A DNA stretch of 55,540 nucleotides from an uncultured Clostridia bacterium (GTDB lineage: Bacteria > Bacillota > Clostridia > TANB77 > CAG-508). A model generated the notes under the pieces. The model was not told where the DNA came from and did no database searches. It saw nothing but the letters and a program-made list of their open reading frames with translations. A program made the position numbers and the translations under genes. The DNA lies in the NCBI GenBank assembly GCA_944389125.1, contig CALXLF010000008.1, forward strand, positions 1 to 55,540, in the 5' to 3' direction. Positions 53,271 to 55,540 of the stretch are shown piece by piece (position 1 is the stretch's first letter; the number at the start of each line of letters is the position of its first letter).

Positions 53271-54149
53271 GTGGGATATATTTTATTATTAGTGATACTA
53301 ATTTTTATTTGTATATTTCTAATACTTAGATTATATTATGCTAAACGTTCAATTAAAGAAATTGAAAAATCTTTTAGTTATATATTAAAAGAAGATACTA
53401 ATAATCTTATAACAATCTCATCATCAGATAAAGACATAAAAAGATTAGCAATAAGTTTGAATAAAAATTTAAAAGATTTAAGAAAACAAAAACTACGATT
53501 TGAAAATGGCAACCAAGAGTTAAAAAATATAATAACTAATATTTCACATGATTTAAGAACTCCAATAGTAGCAATTAAAGGTTATGCTGAATTAATGGAG
53601 GAAAATGAATTGCTTTCAGAGAAAAAAAGATATTTAGAAGTGATAGAAAGAAAAGCTAATGAGCTTACAGAGCTTACAAATCAACTATTTGAATTTTCAA
53701 TGATAGGAGATGTTAATTTAGAAACACAAAAAGAAAATTGTTGTATAAATGAGATTTTAGAAGAAACATTATTGAGTTATTATAGTATTTTTAAAGAGAA
53801 AAATATTGTTCCAGAAGTTAAAATTTGTAGTAAAAAACTTTATAAATTCATCAATAAACTCTCACTTATAAGAGTTTTTGAAAATATTTTTTCAAATGTA
53901 TGTAAGTATAGTAATGGAGATTTTAAAGTCGAGATAAAGGAAACAGGAACAATTATTTTTTCAAATAATGCTAAATCTTTGGATTCAATAACTGTTCAAA
54001 AAATATTTGGCCGTTATTTTTCTGTAGAAAATGCAAAAGAATCAACTGGAATAGGCTTATCTATTGCTAAAAGATTAGTTGAATTAAATAATGGAAAAAT
54101 TAACGCAAAATATATAAATAAAAATTTAATTATTGAAATTAAATTTTAA
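53271..54149 (+). CDS. sensor histidine kinase
   Basis: GTG start after TAGGAGAT. The 292-residue protein has one N-terminal helix (about 2-22), an H-box ISHDLRTPIVAIKGYAEL (about 91), an N-box in VFENIFSNVCKYSN and the G-box STGIGLSIAKRLVE. There is almost no extracellular sensor, as in intramembrane-sensing kinases that read the state of a partner ABC transporter. It closes the regulator-ATPase-permease-kinase module. Confidence 0.92.
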   Translation: MGYILLLVILIFICIFLILRLYYAKRSIKEIEKSFSYILKEDTNNLITISSSDKDIKRLAISLNKNLKDLRKQKLRFENGNQELKNIITNISHDLRTPIVAIKGYAELMEENELLSEKKRYLEVIERKANELTELTNQLFEFSMIGDVNLETQKENCCINEILEETLLSYYSIFKEKNIVPEVKICSKKLYKFINKLSLIRVFENIFSNVCKYSNGDFKVEIKETGTIIFSNNAKSLDSITVQKIFGRYFSVENAKESTGIGLSIAKRLVELNNGKINAKYINKNLIIEIKF

Positions 54150-54290
54150 TAAAAAATTGAAAGAGCTTTAATATGCAGAATTTGATAATTTGAATAAAGT
54201 AGAATATACCTCAATACGAGAAGTTGATTAGATAAAATGCTTGATGATATATTTAAAAAAAAAACTTAAAAGTATAAGGAGGACTTTTGT
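54150..54290. other. probable coding remnant
   Basis: One frame reads YAEFDNLNKVEYTSIREVD, then a stop, then IKCLMIYL, with no start or RBS. It may be a decayed gene between the kinase and the SdpI-like gene. Confidence 0.3.
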
Positions 54291-54635
54291 ATGAAATATA
54301 CTATTTTTTTAATTCCAATATTAATATCATTTGTAGGTGCTATGATGTTTAAACATCCACCTAAAAAAATAAATTTGATTATTGGATTTAGAACAAAAGA
54401 ATCAATGAAAGATGAAAAAGCATGGATATTTGCTAATCAATATTGTGGCAAGCTATGGATAAAAATAGGCATAATAATGTTGTTAATCAGTATTTGTATA
54501 TATGGATTAATACATTTTAAATTGTTGATTTTAACAGAAATATTTGCAACGATATTTATTCTTTTACAAGTTGCTGTTATAGTGATAGCTACTTTTATAG
54601 TAGAAAACAAATTAAAAAATGAAAAAGATAAATAA
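54291..54635 (+). CDS. SdpI-like membrane protein
   Basis: The 114-residue protein has three helices. IGFRTKESMKDEKAWIFAN (about 31-49) followed by YCGKLW is the SdpI/YhfL family motif. B. subtilis SdpI gives immunity to the SdpC toxin and controls a repressor. Placed after a peptide-response ABC module it may add a second line of defence. RBS AAGGAGG. Confidence 0.82.
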   Translation: MKYTIFLIPILISFVGAMMFKHPPKKINLIIGFRTKESMKDEKAWIFANQYCGKLWIKIGIIMLLISICIYGLIHFKLLILTEIFATIFILLQVAVIVIATFIVENKLKNEKDK

Positions 54636-54794
54636 CAATATTACTTTTGTATCAAATTGCAGAATAGATTAATCTACTTTCAATTAGTTTTCAATATAAT
54701 ATATAATTATTTACCAAAAATAAAAAAACTTGATTTTGGGAAATGATACTGATGTAATTTTATAACAATTTAAAGATATATTAAAAAAATATCA

Positions 54795-54835
54795 AAAATT
54801 ATACATGTTTTTAAGATATGTATAATTTTTTTGAT
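54795..54835 (+). terminator. terminator before the abiE operon
   Basis: AAATTATACAT (54796-54806) / ATGTATAATTT (54818-54828), then T run. The arms share the TATACAT/ATGTATA motif with the abiE operator. Confidence 0.8.
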
Positions 54836-54864
54836 TTTTTATACATATTTATCAAATAGTCTCC

Positions 54865-54902
54865 TTGACATTTTATATACATTTGACTTATAATATGTAT
54901 AT
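54865..54902 (+). promoter_or_regulatory. abiE promoter with inverted-repeat operator
   Basis: TTGACA (54865-54870), 18-bp spacer, TATAAT (54889-54894). ATATACAT (54875-54882) and ATGTATAT (54895-54902) form a perfect 8-bp inverted repeat that brackets the -10, as expected for autorepression by the antitoxin. Confidence 0.7.
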
Positions 54903-54921
54903 GAAATGACGGAGGTATAAT

Positions 54922-55497
54922 ATGGATAATTTTGAAAAAATTATAGATAAAAATAATGGAATTATGTATGCGTATAAACTAGAAGATTATAAAATGAACA
55001 GACATGATTTAAATTCATTAGTTGAAAAAAGATTGTTAAAAAGAATAGCTCATGGAATATATGCAAAGCCAGATAAAGATATAAATGAATTTTGGTTAAT
55101 GGGAGAAAAATATAAAAACGGCATTTATTCTCATAATACAGCTTTATATTTTTATGGGATGACGGATCGTACTCCGTTACAATTTGATATGACTTTTCCT
55201 AGCACTAATAGAGTAAAAAACGATTTATTACATGTTCATTATATAAAAAAAGAATTGCATAATGTTGGTTTAACAGAATTAAAATTAGATGATGATTTTG
55301 TAATAAGAATTTATAATGTTGAAAGAACTATTTGTGATATTATTAGAGATAGGAATAAAATAGATTTACAAATCTTTAATACAGCAATAAACGAATATAT
55401 GAAAAGAAAAGATAAAAATCTAATTTTATTATCAGAATATGCAACAAGATTTAAAATAGAAAGAATATTGGCTCAATATATGGAGGTGCTTGGATGA
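54922..55497 (+). CDS. abiEi: AbiEi-family antitoxin
   Basis: Antitoxin of a type IV toxin-antitoxin and phage-resistance system. The 191-residue protein has an N-terminal winged helix (YKMNRHDLNSLVEKRLLKRIA, HGIYAKPD, about 23-51) for DNA binding. The AbiEi core follows (YSHNTALYFYGMTDR, YNVERTICDIIRDRNK, FNTAINEYMKR). RBS GGAGGT. Its stop codon overlaps the start of the next gene (ATGA), the usual coupling with AbiEii. Confidence 0.92.
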   Translation: MDNFEKIIDKNNGIMYAYKLEDYKMNRHDLNSLVEKRLLKRIAHGIYAKPDKDINEFWLMGEKYKNGIYSHNTALYFYGMTDRTPLQFDMTFPSTNRVKNDLLHVHYIKKELHNVGLTELKLDDDFVIRIYNVERTICDIIRDRNKIDLQIFNTAINEYMKRKDKNLILLSEYATRFKIERILAQYMEVLG

Positions 55498-55540
55498 AAA
55501 GAAATGCAATGAGTCTAAAAGCAATTATCAATAATATTGC
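55494..55540 (+). CDS. abiEii: AbiEii-type nucleotidyltransferase toxin, cut by the window end
   Basis: Only the first 15 codons are present (MKRNAMSLKAIINNI). They match the usual start of AbiEii toxins, and the RBS GGAGGT lies in the end of abiEi. AbiEii proteins are DUF1814 nucleotidyltransferases; the catalytic part lies outside. Confidence 0.75.
   Translation, partial: MKRNAMSLKAIINNI

Noticed and set aside
1..55540. CRISPR array
   Set aside because: No regularly spaced direct repeats were seen and no cas genes are present.

Overview
The window looks like chromosome from a very AT-rich, low-GC Gram-positive spore-former of the Clostridia (my inference). The signs are strong SD sites (AGGAGG/GGAGG), a TyrRS gene behind a tyrosine T-box, RNase Y, a dipicolinate synthase subunit, an LPXTG-anchored protein, and A/T-ending codons almost everywhere. 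The number of lateral and defence-type genes is typical of a gut Firmicute, but I cannot name the species.

Layout. 1-6500: a divergent SecD/SecF pair and a GtrA protein, a 189-bp perfectly bordered inverted-repeat element, the RNase P RNA gene, and a NatA-type ATPase followed by a permease/CPBP-protease fusion that is interrupted by a +1 frameshift. 6600-11600: a zinc-ribbon protein, T-box-tyrS, rny, tRNA-Thr(AGU) and ychF. 11700-18300: an LPXTG protein, an operon of two unknown genes with tmk, nadD and a WG-repeat membrane protein, then fucO. 18600-25700: dps, tRNA-Leu(UAA), a run of small unknown genes, an ABC exporter, a DUF4097-like protein, an XRE regulator, a P-loop kinase, a ferredoxin, a GNAT remnant and a nitroreductase. 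25700-34200: flavin reductase, Lsa-type ABC-F, ECF sigma with a membrane partner, metallo-hydrolase, MerR, DUF212 phosphatase-like protein, dpaB (again +1 frameshifted), polysaccharide deacetylase and acyl-ACP thioesterase. 34200-43700: tyrosine recombinase, a redox cluster with MerR-type promoters (CMD-cupin, MerR, aldo/keto reductase, anchored flavodoxin), serine hydrolase, ABC-F, methyltransferase. 43700-55540: unknown gene, short UvrA, deoxyribosyltransferase-like protein, a VWA pseudogene with three different in-frame stops, LURP-like protein, endonuclease V, GNAT, a regulator/ABC/kinase module with an SdpI-like protein, and the start of an AbiE toxin-antitoxin operon.

Most notable observation. 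The two frameshifted genes, the permease-protease and dpaB, are broken in the same way. Each has one extra C directly before a GGA glycine codon, so that the zero frame reads NNU-CGG-A. I read every in-frame CGG codon I could find. CGG is absent from the AT-rich 'native' genes and otherwise occurs only in six genes whose base composition looks foreign. This suggests that CGG is a hungry or unassigned codon here and that +1 frameshifting at NNU-CGG-A is tolerated or programmed. A shared sequencing or assembly artefact is the main alternative.

Regulation visible in the sequence: a Tyr T-box; three promoters with the 19-bp spacer typical of MerR control; a SigK-like promoter for dpaB; a half-site cluster before the XRE gene; an inverted repeat bracketing the -10 of the abiE operon; and about thirty intrinsic terminators that delimit the transcription units.
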